From: Clostridiales bacterium oral taxon 876 str. F0540
GTDB lineage: Bacteria > Bacillota > Clostridia > Clostridiales > Clostridiaceae
Reading direction: 5' to 3'
Assembly (NCBI GenBank): GCA_000466585.1
Contig: KE993501.1
Span: 102,259 to 166,258, forward strand
Length of the DNA: 64,000 bases
This document shows, one piece after another, positions 9,298-17,745 of this stretch. Within the stretch, counting starts at the first letter, position 1. Every line of letters starts with the position of its first letter. Under the pieces are notes generated by a model. That model saw nothing but the letters and a program-made list of their open reading frames with translations. It did no database searches and had not been told where the DNA came from. Made by a program: the position numbers and the translations under genes.

Positions 9298-9903
9298 ATG
9301 ATAGTTGATTTATTGAAAAAAAGATGCAGTATTAGGAATTTTAAACAAATGACAATCCCTCAAGCAGTTATTGATTATATTATTGAAGCAGGAAGATTAT
9401 CTCCCTCTGGAGGAAACGAACAGCCATGGATGTTTGGAATAGTAAATGACCAGGAATTGATAAACAAAATTGCAGCAGCAGCATATAATCAAAAATGGAT
9501 TAGTTCAGCGCCCTTAATAATTGTATTATGTACAACCATTGTAGAAGATGAAAGAGGGGCAAGAGATATTCAGGTATCAAGATTTCCGGAATTAAAAAAT
9601 GATATATTAAATATGAACAAACAGCTCTATAGTAAATTAAATTCTGAAGAGCATCAAAGCAAGATACCAGGAACTAATATGGTTTTAGCAGCATTGGAAC
9701 ACGGAATTTATTCAACATGGGTTTCTTATTTTAATGTAAATCAAGTTGCAGACTTATTAAACTTACCACCATTATGTATACCATCTGAGATACTTGTTTT
9801 AGGATATCCACAAGGTGAAATCAAATCAAGAAATAAAAAGAAAAAAGAAGAAATTGTATTTGTAAATTCATACAAGAAGGATGATCCTGGAGATAAAATA
9901 TAA
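9298..9903 (+). CDS. Nitroreductase family flavoprotein
   Basis: FMN-dependent NAD(P)H oxidoreductase of the nitroreductase fold. The N-terminus has the family signature RCSIRNFKQ followed by AGRLSPSGGNEQPW, the FMN-phosphate contact region; later LAALEHGIYSTWVSYF and LVLGYPQGE are typical. 201 aa is normal for the family. The ATG at 9298 is chosen because GTGGAGG ends 5 nt before it; the upstream in-frame GTG is part of the SD. The physiological substrate is unknown. It appears to be a single gene. Confidence 0.85.
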   Translation: MIVDLLKKRCSIRNFKQMTIPQAVIDYIIEAGRLSPSGGNEQPWMFGIVNDQELINKIAAAAYNQKWISSAPLIIVLCTTIVEDERGARDIQVSRFPELKNDILNMNKQLYSKLNSEEHQSKIPGTNMVLAALEHGIYSTWVSYFNVNQVADLLNLPPLCIPSEILVLGYPQGEIKSRNKKKKEEIVFVNSYKKDDPGDKI

Positions 9904-10016
9904 CATTTGTGAAATGGGTAACTTTCCTTGCTTAAAATATTAAATATAAAGTATAAAGTTGAGACATAGGATTATTTATAGGTAATATGAAAGGATGCTT
10001 TTAAGGAGGATTATTT

Positions 10017-10397
10017 GTGAGAAAGCAAACCAGGATTATAGTACTTTCATTAATAATAATAAGCAGCCTATTGCTTTTAAGTACTGGCAGAAAAATAGCA
10101 GGTGTTATGCTCAGCGATTACTCTATATCTAAAGATGGTAAGGTAATGACACTAAGAGTCGGTGTAGCAAGCAGTATTGGCTACATAAGGACTCTTAAAG
10201 AGAGCCAAGGAGAAAATAAAAAATATATTGCCTTTTATTCAACATATGGATTGAATAGTAAAATCGGTGCCAAAAGTGAATTTCAAATTGATTTGAATCC
10301 TTCCTGTAATGAAATATATTTTTACAGAGGGAATGATGGCTATGAATTGATTCTGTACAAGAACGAAGATTCAAAAGATTGGGAATTAGCAAGATAG
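10017..10397 (+). CDS. Hypothetical secreted or membrane-anchored protein
   Basis: 126 aa with an N-terminal signal/anchor (basic RKQTR followed by a hydrophobic run to about residue 23), then a beta-rich extracytoplasmic domain. No lipobox cysteine and no family I recognise. A GTG start is used, with AAGGAGGA 6 nt upstream. It lies about 110 nt after the nitroreductase gene without a clear terminator between them. It is followed immediately by a short frame that looks like a fragment of another gene. Confidence 0.65.
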   Translation: MRKQTRIIVLSLIIISSLLLLSTGRKIAGVMLSDYSISKDGKVMTLRVGVASSIGYIRTLKESQGENKKYIAFYSTYGLNSKIGAKSEFQIDLNPSCNEIYFYRGNDGYELILYKNEDSKDWELAR

Positions 10398-10494
10398 AAA
10401 TGCATTTTATGTGAAAACAAATTCACTAAATGGAGCTATTATTCCGCAATGGGTTTCTAACCTTGCTGCAAGTATAATTAATAATTATAAATAA
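10393..10494 (+). pseudogene. Possible 3' remnant of a START-domain-like gene
   Basis: In a different frame from the preceding gene, 33 codons read through FYVKTNSLNGAIIPQWVSNL to a stop at 10492. The VKTN...GxIPxWVxNLA pattern resembles the C-terminal end of START lipid-binding domains. There is no start codon with SD. Short, so the reading could be chance. Confidence 0.3.
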
Positions 10495-10591
10495 GACTTA
10501 GGAACGTTAATTTTAAAAAATCTAATTTTTATCAGACTTAATCAATGAATAGCCTTTCTATTTGATTTTTATAAAAATTGCACTCGCAATA

Positions 10592-10600
10592 TGATATAAT
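10592..10600 (+). promoter_or_regulatory. Extended -10 promoter of the MurC-like gene
   Basis: TGATATAAT contains the extended -10 TG and a consensus TATAAT (10595-10600), about 43 nt before the start codon. The -35 region is A-rich and weak, as is common for extended -10 promoters. Confidence 0.5.
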
Positions 10601-10642
10601 AAAACAGGTTGAATATTTAATTAATTCCAAGGGAGCAAAAAT

Positions 10643-12115
10643 ATGGATAGAAAATTACATGTACATTTTATGGGAATAGGCGGAAGCGGAATGGCGCCTA
10701 TTGCAGTAATAGCAAAGAAATCAGGATTTGATGTGTCCGGATGTGATTATAATGAAACAAGTTATTATAGTGATGCATTACGGGATAGTAAAATTGATAT
10801 AAAATTAGGTCATAGCGCAGATCATCTGGAGGGAGTGGATATCCTGGCAGTTACACCTGCTGTTTTTGACATTAACCCTAATCATCCTGAGATAGCTCTT
10901 GCAAGAAAGAGGAATATATTAATGACCTGGCAGGAATTCATGGGGAAATACCTTCAGAAAGATAAGTTCCTTGTTGCAGTAGCAGGCACTCATGGAAAAT
11001 CCACTACCACAGTCTTAACAGGGCTGGCATTAGAGGCTGGAGGCTTAGATCCTATAGTAGAAGCCGGAACTATATACAAACCCTGGGGAGGTGGTTTCAG
11101 GATAGCTGATTCCAAATATTTTGTCTGCGAGGCAGATGAATTTAATTGCAATTTTTTAAATTATTCACCTTCCTTAATTATAATCAATAACATTGAGATG
11201 GATCATCCTGAATTTTTCAAAGACTTCACAGAATTTAAATTGGCATTTAAAAAGTTTATCACCAACATGAAGCATCCCGGTACTCTTGTGGTAAATGAAG
11301 AGAGTGAGGGTATTAGAGATGTACTAATAGAAATGAAAGACTGGCTTCAAGAGAAAAATGTTAAAGTCATTGGATATTATTTAAAACATAAATTTGATTT
11401 TCCTTTCAGAGTTGAGTATAAGGGCGAAATAATGAGCATTGTTGAAGAGGGTGTAGACTTTGACGTTTATGGACCAAACTTTAAAGAAAGCTTTAAGCTT
11501 GGTCTTCTAGGAGCTCACAATGTTTCAAATTCCTTAGGTGTACTTAGTGCTGCTATTGAACTTGGAATAAATTTAGAAACCCTTAAAGAAGTATTTCAAA
11601 AATATAAGGGTATTGGAAGAAGAACTGAATTAATTGCTGAAGTGAATAAGATAAAAGTCTTCGATGACTATGGTCACCATCCTACTGCAATAGCCGCAGT
11701 TTTGGACACATTTAAAACTATTTATTCAGATAAAAAGGTGTATGCAGTAGTTGAACCACATCAAATATCACGATTAAAGCTATTTCCAGAGGAATTTATT
11801 GCTGCATTGAATTATGCGGATGAGGCCATAGTGACAAAAACTTATGTTGGTAGAGAAATAAATAAGAACCTAGAACCTGTGGATATGAATTCACTTGTCA
11901 GTAAAGTTGATGCTGGCAAGGCGACCTACATTGAAGACTTTAATAATGTTGCAGATGTAATCTCTTCCAAAGCTAAACAGGGCGATATTATCATCGTTTT
12001 TGGTGCCGGGAATTCACATAAGCTTACTAAGTTAATAGTTGAGTGTTTAAGAAAAACTAAGTTTTATGAAAATTTTCAAATAAAGTTATCCACTTCTACG
12101 AGACATTATTTCTAG
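10643..12115 (+). CDS. Mur ligase family protein, MurC-like
   Basis: ATP-dependent ligase related to UDP-N-acetylmuramate-L-alanine ligase, which starts the peptide stem of peptidoglycan. The N-terminal Rossmann domain has MGIGGSGMAPIA (10-21), the central domain has the P-loop GTHGKSTTT (115-123), EADEF and NNIEMDHPE, and the C-terminal domain has DDYGHHPTAI, all typical of MurC. The core ends near residue 468 (FGAGNSHKLTKLIVECL); the last 22 residues are an unusual basic tail. It could be the cell's MurC or a second MurC/Mpl-like paralogue; synteny here gives no cell-division cluster, which favours a paralogue. Single gene behind an extended -10 promoter. Confidence 0.85.
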   Translation: MDRKLHVHFMGIGGSGMAPIAVIAKKSGFDVSGCDYNETSYYSDALRDSKIDIKLGHSADHLEGVDILAVTPAVFDINPNHPEIALARKRNILMTWQEFMGKYLQKDKFLVAVAGTHGKSTTTVLTGLALEAGGLDPIVEAGTIYKPWGGGFRIADSKYFVCEADEFNCNFLNYSPSLIIINNIEMDHPEFFKDFTEFKLAFKKFITNMKHPGTLVVNEESEGIRDVLIEMKDWLQEKNVKVIGYYLKHKFDFPFRVEYKGEIMSIVEEGVDFDVYGPNFKESFKLGLLGAHNVSNSLGVLSAAIELGINLETLKEVFQKYKGIGRRTELIAEVNKIKVFDDYGHHPTAIAAVLDTFKTIYSDKKVYAVVEPHQISRLKLFPEEFIAALNYADEAIVTKTYVGREINKNLEPVDMNSLVSKVDAGKATYIEDFNNVADVISSKAKQGDIIIVFGAGNSHKLTKLIVECLRKTKFYENFQIKLSTSTRHYF

Positions 12116-12241
12116 AACACTGGATCATATGGGAAGAAAAATACTGCCTTATCTAATAGAGGTGCTCAAGTATAAAAACACTTAAAGATCATTAAAAATT
12201 ATCCCAAAAGAAAGACGGATACCTTATAACCAAATGTTTAT

Positions 12242-12268
12242 GTCCACCTTATTTGGTGGACTTTTTTT
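12242..12268 (+). terminator. Rho-independent terminator
   Basis: GTCCACC (12242-12248) pairs with GGTGGAC (12255-12261), followed by seven T residues. It ends the MurC-like transcript and has the same stem sequence as the terminator at 4833. Confidence 0.85.
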
Positions 12269-12270
12269 AT

Positions 12271-12306
12271 ATAGTACTGTGTAAATATATGGTCTATAAT
12301 CAATAT
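12271..12306. repeat. Intergenic repeat, copy 2
   Basis: Nearly identical to 9051-9086 over about 36 nt, again directly after a terminator hairpin. Noncoding. Confidence 0.65.
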
Positions 12307-12460
12307 ATAGGAACGTTTTGAGTTTGAGGTATTATATGAAATTTAAGATTGAGGCAGATTTAAATTTTATAGAAAGAGATGTGAATTATGAAACAAATGC
12401 AGATAGCACAAGTCAACTAAATATCATCTTGATAGCTTTATAAAAAATGATTTAGATAGA

Positions 12461-12868
12461 TTGAAAGAAAAAGAAATATTAGAAAGTGACACAAGAATTA
12501 TTTTACCTAATCAAATATTCAATGAAGAATTATTAATCAATATAGGAGACAGATTATTGAAATTAATACACTGTCCCGGGCATACATATGATAGCATTTT
12601 AATACTTGATATGAATAGTAATATTCTGATTGTTGGTGATAATTTACTAGGTGAGGAAGTTGAATTTTTTATGCCCCCTACAATACCACCGGATGAAATA
12701 GATATTAGTTATAAAGAGTTAGAGAATGCTTATAAATTGATAGAAAGTATTCAAGCAGAAGTAATTATACCTGGACATGGAAAAATTATGGAACCTCATT
12801 CTATGTTACAACTTAACCAAAAGAGATACCATAAATGCTTAAATGAAGGTTTGAAATATATAAAGTAG
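12461..12868 (+). pseudogene. 5'-truncated metallo-beta-lactamase-fold hydrolase
   Basis: The 135 codons correspond to the C-terminal half of an MBL-fold hydrolase: the metal-ligand segments HCPGHTYDSI, LIVGDNLL and VIIPGHGKI are present. The N-terminal strands with the HxHxDH metal motif are missing. The frame is open upstream only to a TAG near 12402, and the codons after it (KYHLDSFIKNDLD) already look like protein, so the gene has lost its 5' part. A TTG at 12461 is the first possible start but has no SD. Without the HxHxDH ligands it cannot bind the usual two metal ions; I call it a gene remnant. Confidence 0.65.
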
Positions 12869-12958
12869 TTTAATTTTGTGCATTTTGTTTGCGAAGAATA
12901 TAGGATAGTTATATTTAGATATTTTATAACACAGAGTTATTGTACTGGAGGGGTAAAA

Positions 12959-13468
12959 ATGAAAAATGGAGTATTAGAATCAGAAAGGTTATTACTAAAA
13001 CCTTTATCATATAAGGAACTATCATTTATCAATAGTAACAATATAGAAAGAATTGAAAATTTGATTGAATCTGAGGCAATATTTGATTTTGTTAAGGTAG
13101 CAATAACAAAGAAACTAGATAAAATGAAGAATATTGATGAAAAAGATCATGAATGGTACACATATTGGTTGATTATAGACAAGTCTAACCAAAAAGGTAT
13201 GGGAGTTATAGGTTTTAAGGGGTTACCTGATGAAAATGGTTTCTCAGAGGTTGGATATAGTATAGCATCTAAATATAGAAAAAAAGAATACATGAGCGAA
13301 GCGTTATTAACGCTAGTAAATTGGGCATCTGATTTTGAAAATTGTAAAGGTATTACAGCAACAAAAGTGTTAAAAGAAAATATAGGATCGAACAATGTAT
13401 TAAATAAATGTAAGTTCAAATTGATTAGTTCTACAAGTAAGGAAAATAATTATATTCTTGAGTTCTAA
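12959..13468 (+). CDS. GNAT family N-acetyltransferase (RimJ/RimL-like)
   Basis: 169-aa acetyltransferase of the RimJ/RimL subgroup: the N-terminal LESERLLLKPLSYKEL is characteristic of that group, and the acetyl-CoA loop region appears as VGYSIASKYRKKEYMSEAL followed by ATKVLKENIGSNNVLNKCKF. The ATG at 12959 is preceded by TGGAGGGG; an in-frame upstream extension has no SD and is rejected. The substrate is not predictable. It is 14 nt upstream of the next gene and probably cotranscribed with it. Confidence 0.8.
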   Translation: MKNGVLESERLLLKPLSYKELSFINSNNIERIENLIESEAIFDFVKVAITKKLDKMKNIDEKDHEWYTYWLIIDKSNQKGMGVIGFKGLPDENGFSEVGYSIASKYRKKEYMSEALLTLVNWASDFENCKGITATKVLKENIGSNNVLNKCKFKLISSTSKENNYILEF

Positions 13469-13482
13469 AAGGGGATTGGATT

Positions 13483-14574
13483 ATGAAAGTAATATTACCA
13501 TTTAAAATAAACTACAGTCCAATTAAGAAACTGGCTTTGATCAACTTTGAAAAGAAGCCGGATAAGCTTTACAAAGGATTGGAACTGCAATATATAGATG
13601 GAAAGTCATATGGCAAAGGCTATCGTATAATTGCGTATAGAAATGATGATTATGTTGATGTGTACGATGATTATTCGTTAAAGTATATAGAAAATGAAAA
13701 ATTTAATGTGGTTGAAAACGGGTTGAATAAGCATGTTCAAACTCGTTTAGATAATGTAAACTTTGAAAGAACAAACGGAAATGTAGAGATTACTTTTACA
13801 TTTTCAGATTTGCTTAATAGGGAAATAAGTGTTTCGATTATTGAGCATTCCAAGAAAAAAAGCATACCGATGAATTTGTTGGCTCCAGTTGGGGTTGGAT
13901 CCAAGAAGCCAGATTTTATGCCGGCGTTCTTTCTATATGATTTTGATTTTGTGAGAAGATCGAAAACAGCTGCAAATGTTGAAATAGATGGAAATAACAT
14001 TGATCTAGACAAGTTCCCAATGCCCATGAATATGCAGTTTAGATATTATAGCAGGTATAGTGTTAACTGTCAGATTATAGAGTTTATAGATGTTAACTAT
14101 ACTAGATTAATAGAAGTTGAATTAGATGAAAATTTGAGTTTTACAGAGGAGTGTGTTAAATACTTCTTTAATAGTAATGGAGGTTTGGAAACTATTAATA
14201 TTGAAGCAGGAAATAATCCAATAACTATTGAATTTATGCCTGCAGTAACATTTAATAAAGATATAGAAGGGGAATTTCGTATTGCTCCTGCTGAATGTAT
14301 GGGCTATATAAAAGGTGATTATCAAATAAATGGGGATGAAAATGAACGTACTTACGAATTAAAGCTTATTCCCAGTGGAGGATGGACACCGGTTCCTAAC
14401 TCTAGGATAACAAAAATGTTGTTTAGTCCTAAGTCAATGTTTTGTTGTTGGAGTAAGAAATATTTGCTTAATGAAGTTATATATCTCAAAGATATGGTGG
14501 CTGATGGAAAGTGGACTAATGGAAATCTAGAAGGTAATACACTTTCTAATGGGAAGATAAATTCCAACATATAA
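13483..14574 (+). CDS. Hypothetical 363-aa protein
   Basis: A full-length reading frame with an SD-like AAGGGG and an ATG start. The product is predicted to be mainly beta strand, soluble, without signal peptide, membrane segments or recognisable catalytic motifs. Aromatic residues are frequent, and a WTPVPNSRIT segment stands near the C-terminus. I do not recognise the family. It follows the GNAT gene by 14 nt, so the two may share a transcript; that says little about its job. Confidence 0.6.
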   Translation: MKVILPFKINYSPIKKLALINFEKKPDKLYKGLELQYIDGKSYGKGYRIIAYRNDDYVDVYDDYSLKYIENEKFNVVENGLNKHVQTRLDNVNFERTNGNVEITFTFSDLLNREISVSIIEHSKKKSIPMNLLAPVGVGSKKPDFMPAFFLYDFDFVRRSKTAANVEIDGNNIDLDKFPMPMNMQFRYYSRYSVNCQIIEFIDVNYTRLIEVELDENLSFTEECVKYFFNSNGGLETINIEAGNNPITIEFMPAVTFNKDIEGEFRIAPAECMGYIKGDYQINGDENERTYELKLIPSGGWTPVPNSRITKMLFSPKSMFCCWSKKYLLNEVIYLKDMVADGKWTNGNLEGNTLSNGKINSNI

Positions 14575-14636
14575 GGCTGATGTAAAACAATTTTAGATTG
14601 ACTTCTCGTTAAATTTTATACTGGAGGAAATAACAT

Positions 14637-15428
14637 GTGAGCTACTGGAACACAGCAGTCTGCAAAACAAACGGAATTAACATGCACTACACAAGAACCG
14701 GGGGAAATAAACCGCCTTTAATTTTACTGCATGGTTTAATGACTAATGGAATGTGCTTTACAGAATTGGCACGTGTTTTTGAGAAAGAATATGACGTAAT
14801 TATGCCGGATGCCAGGGGACATGGTAATTCGAGTGTACCTGACTATGGATACCGATACGAAGACCATGCAAACGATGTTGTCGGTTTAATAAATACCCTA
14901 AGACTTCCTCCTCCAATCCTGCTCGGACATTCTATGGGAGGGATGACTGCAGCAGTGGTAGCAAGTCGTAAACCAAATCTGCTCCGAGGTCTTATCTTAG
15001 CTGACCCAACGTTTTTGAGTCCAAAAGTTCAGCGCCAGGTTCGCGATAGTGATGTAGCTGATCAGCATCGACGAATGCTCAATATGTCATTAGAGGAGGT
15101 AGTGTCAGACGCGCGGAATAGACACCCTAATCGCTCAGAGGAAGCCCTTGAACTTTTCGCTCGTGCACGACTTCAAACTAGCATGGCTTCCTTTGACGTT
15201 CTCACGCCGCCGAACCCTGACTATAAGATGTTAATGAGTGCAATTGACATTCCTAGCCTCATGGTATTTGGTGATAAGGGAGTGGTTTCATCTGCTGTTG
15301 CTGAAGAACTGCAACTCCTTAATCCAAGGCTTCAGGCGCAACAAATCAAAGAAGCCGGACACAGTGTCCACTTAGACCAGCCAGAGCGCTTTGCGGCTGT
15401 CGTTGGATCTTTTATACGTTCAATTTGA
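14637..15428 (+). CDS. Alpha/beta hydrolase
   Basis: Classical alpha/beta hydrolase fold enzyme of 263 aa. It has the oxyanion-hole HG (LLHGLMTNG, about 31-38), the nucleophile elbow GHSMGG with Ser99, an acid in FGDKG (Asp213) and the catalytic His242 in AGHSVHLDQPERF. The substrate is unknown; esterase, haloperoxidase-like or C-C hydrolase are all possible. The start is a GTG at 14637 overlapping an ATG-TGA (14635-14640), with GGAGG about 10 nt upstream. The gene is visibly richer in G and C than its neighbours and uses many CGN and CTC codons, a sign of transfer. Confidence 0.85.
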   Translation: MSYWNTAVCKTNGINMHYTRTGGNKPPLILLHGLMTNGMCFTELARVFEKEYDVIMPDARGHGNSSVPDYGYRYEDHANDVVGLINTLRLPPPILLGHSMGGMTAAVVASRKPNLLRGLILADPTFLSPKVQRQVRDSDVADQHRRMLNMSLEEVVSDARNRHPNRSEEALELFARARLQTSMASFDVLTPPNPDYKMLMSAIDIPSLMVFGDKGVVSSAVAEELQLLNPRLQAQQIKEAGHSVHLDQPERFAAVVGSFIRSI

Positions 15429-15479
15429 ACAGTAATTGGTTCATGAAAGTACGAATATAGTTGAATCTAGTTAAAATAA

Positions 15480-15514
15480 AAGGACTAAACAACCTGAACA
15501 GTTGGTTAGTCCTT
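15480..15514. terminator. Bidirectional terminator
   Basis: AAGGACTAA (15480-15488) pairs with TTAGTCCTT (15506-15514), with further inner pairing AAC/GTT. It lies between convergent genes and is flanked by A/T-rich runs. Confidence 0.7.
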
Positions 15515-15566
15515 AGTTTAGCATCACCTTTTCCACACATCTTCAAGGAAAAAAATCAAGTTTATA

Positions 15567-15749
15567 CTAATTTTCGTTATGACCTTCATTTTCTTTTACT
15601 TTTCTTATGTTGAACTCATCAATAAAATCTTCTTTAAGTTCAATCGATGCTTTTTCTACGCCATTTTTAACTGCAGCTAAAATAATTATAAACAAGGAAA
15701 CTGGACCTAATGCTATTATTGCCATTATTACTATGCTTTCCGTATCCAT
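15567..15749 (-). CDS. Small single-pass membrane protein
   Basis: 60 aa with one hydrophobic segment (about residues 6-28, IVIMAIIALGPVSLFIIILA) followed by a charged cytoplasmic-type tail. AAAGGAG precedes the ATG closely; a GTG one codon upstream is an alternative start. I do not recognise a family. It is convergent with the alpha/beta hydrolase gene and divergent from the L,D-transpeptidase gene. Confidence 0.55.
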   Translation of the reverse strand: MDTESIVIMAIIALGPVSLFIIILAAVKNGVEKASIELKEDFIDEFNIRKVKENEGHNEN

Positions 15750-16010
15750 CACTCCTTTTAGTGCAATATGTTATAATGTAAATTGCTTAAGATAATTATA
15801 CCATATAATGTAATACGATACATTTTTGTTATACCTTTAAAAACAAAATAATTATTTAACGCATATACCGTAAAAATTTTTTAACATGGTAACGAAATTA
15901 TATCTTATTACGTCTTAATATAAAGGAGGGCTTTTATTAATAAAGAATGTTTGTTAGAATAGTGTTAAGAAAATAAATTATAAAAAATTTACCTGCAAGG
16001 AGGGGATGCT

Positions 16011-17396
16011 GTGAGAAGGAAAAGAAAAAAAACCAGTAAGACTGGCGGGAGGATAATAGTTAGTTTTACTTTAATATTTGCTATATATCTAGGAATTTCA
16101 ATGTTTTTCACAAAGCATTTATATTTTGGCTCTCAGATTAATGGTATTAATGTATCGGGCAAAACAGTGACGGCAGTAAAAGTGCAGCTTTTATCAGAGC
16201 TTCAGGGATATAGCTTGACTCTAAAGGAGAGGGGAGGCAAAATTGAGCAAATCAAGGCGGAGGATATTGGTTTGAAATATAAATCCGATGAGCAAATTCA
16301 GAATTTTAAGGATGAGCAGAATCCTCTTAAGTGGGCAGCACCATTTTTTAATTCAAAGAGTTATGCGATGACAGCAGGAATTGAATACAATAAGGAGCTA
16401 TTAAAAGAGCAAGTGGATAAACTATCTATTTTCGATAGCAGTAACAGCATAGAACCTAAAAATCCAAGCTTAAAATATACAGACAATGCTTATGTTATTG
16501 TAGACGAAATAAAAGGTAACAAGATAAATAAAGAAGTTTTGCTTAAACGTGTGGAAGAGGCCGTATCCAAGATGGAAAGCACAATAGATTTGGAATCCTC
16601 TGATTGTTATATAAATCCACAATATACTTCAAAATCTCAAAAGGTTACAGATGTTAGAGATACGCTAAACAATTATGTGTCTTCTAAAATTACCTATGCA
16701 TTTGGGGAGCATAAACAGACTTTGGATAGATCAACAATAAATAAGTGGCTGTCAGTTGATGCTAATTTCAATGTCAATATTGATGAGAAAAAAGTAAAAG
16801 CTTATGTAGAGGCTCTTGCTAGTAATTATAATACAGCGGGCAAGACAAGAAGCTTTCATACATCATCAGGAAATACTATAAATATTGGCGGTGGCGATTA
16901 TGGCTGGAAGATTGATACCGCCAAAGAAACTAGCAATCTAATTGCAGCTGTAAAAAATGGACAAACTATAACAAAAGAACCTGAATATGTTCAAAAGGCT
17001 TCTTCACATGGAAGCAGTGACATCGGAAATACTTATGTGGAAATAGATATGACAAAGCAGCATTTATGGTTTTATAAAAATGGCTCATTGGTAGTGGAGG
17101 GAGACGTTGTTACAGGCAATACAAGTCGTAATAACGCAACACCGGGAGGTATTTACAGATTAAAGTATAAACAGAGAAATGCCACTTTAAAGGGTGAGGA
17201 TTACAGCACTCCGGTGAGCTTCTGGATGCCGTTTAACGGCAATATTGGAATTCATGATGCAACCTGGCGAAGTGTGTTCGGAGGTGATATTTATAAGACA
17301 AATGGCTCACATGGCTGCATAAATTCACCTTACACAGTAGCCCAGACAATATATGATAACATTACTACCGGTACACCTGTTGTGTGTTACTATTAA
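16011..17396 (+). CDS. L,D-transpeptidase with peptidoglycan-binding domain
   Basis: Membrane-anchored enzyme acting outside the cell on peptidoglycan. Residues 1-15 are very basic, 16-33 form the membrane anchor, residues 40-300 hold repeats of the PG_binding_4/VanW-like type, and residues about 340-461 form the YkuD catalytic domain with His415 (IGIHDATW) and SHGCINSPY carrying the catalytic Cys436. YkuD enzymes make 3-3 cross-links or attach donors from tetrapeptide stems and are insensitive to most penicillins. GTG start after AAGGAGGGG. It stands just before the VanRS-like block, whose D,D-carboxypeptidase could provide tetrapeptides. A weak inverted TTAAGA-N4-ATAAGA motif lies about 100 nt upstream. 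Confidence 0.9.
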   Translation: MRRKRKKTSKTGGRIIVSFTLIFAIYLGISMFFTKHLYFGSQINGINVSGKTVTAVKVQLLSELQGYSLTLKERGGKIEQIKAEDIGLKYKSDEQIQNFKDEQNPLKWAAPFFNSKSYAMTAGIEYNKELLKEQVDKLSIFDSSNSIEPKNPSLKYTDNAYVIVDEIKGNKINKEVLLKRVEEAVSKMESTIDLESSDCYINPQYTSKSQKVTDVRDTLNNYVSSKITYAFGEHKQTLDRSTINKWLSVDANFNVNIDEKKVKAYVEALASNYNTAGKTRSFHTSSGNTINIGGGDYGWKIDTAKETSNLIAAVKNGQTITKEPEYVQKASSHGSSDIGNTYVEIDMTKQHLWFYKNGSLVVEGDVVTGNTSRNNATPGGIYRLKYKQRNATLKGEDYSTPVSFWMPFNGNIGIHDATWRSVFGGDIYKTNGSHGCINSPYTVAQTIYDNITTGTPVVCYY

Positions 17397-17476
17397 AACT
17401 TTATGTGACTGTTGTTATTTCTACATTCACTAGTCCTTGTTTGGATAGAACATCATTAAGACTACTATAAATCATA

Positions 17477-17515
17477 AAGGATTGCCTGATTAGGTAATCC
17501 TTATATTTTTGTTTT
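17477..17515 (+). terminator. Terminator of the L,D-transpeptidase gene
   Basis: AAGGATTGCCT (17477-17487) pairs with AGGTAATCCTT (17492-17502), with one G-T pair, followed by TATATTTTTGTTTT. Confidence 0.85.
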
Positions 17516-17651
17516 AAATAATCCTGATTAGGTTGTGATGGAATTGTTAAGAGAATCATTGTAAGGAAAATTGTATATAAGAGAATTGCATTTCATAGGT
17601 CAATACCTTATATTAGTATTGGAAATAAATTAAAGCCCAAATTAATAAAAC

Positions 17652-17681
17652 CTTAAGATTTTCATAAGAAAATTAATATGA
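17652..17681 (+). promoter_or_regulatory. Putative response-regulator operator, site 1
   Basis: CTTAAGATTTTCATAAGA followed by AAATTAATATGA. The half sites TTAAGA and ATAAGA are direct repeats 11 bp apart, the spacing used by OmpR/PhoB-type regulators. The motif recurs at 19559 and 20606, that is, before each transcription unit of the VanRS-like block. Confidence 0.65.
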
Positions 17682-17745
17682 TATAAACTTTTGTTTTGCG
17701 CTACAATAGTAATGATTGTTTAATCAGGAAGAGGGGATAAAGCTT

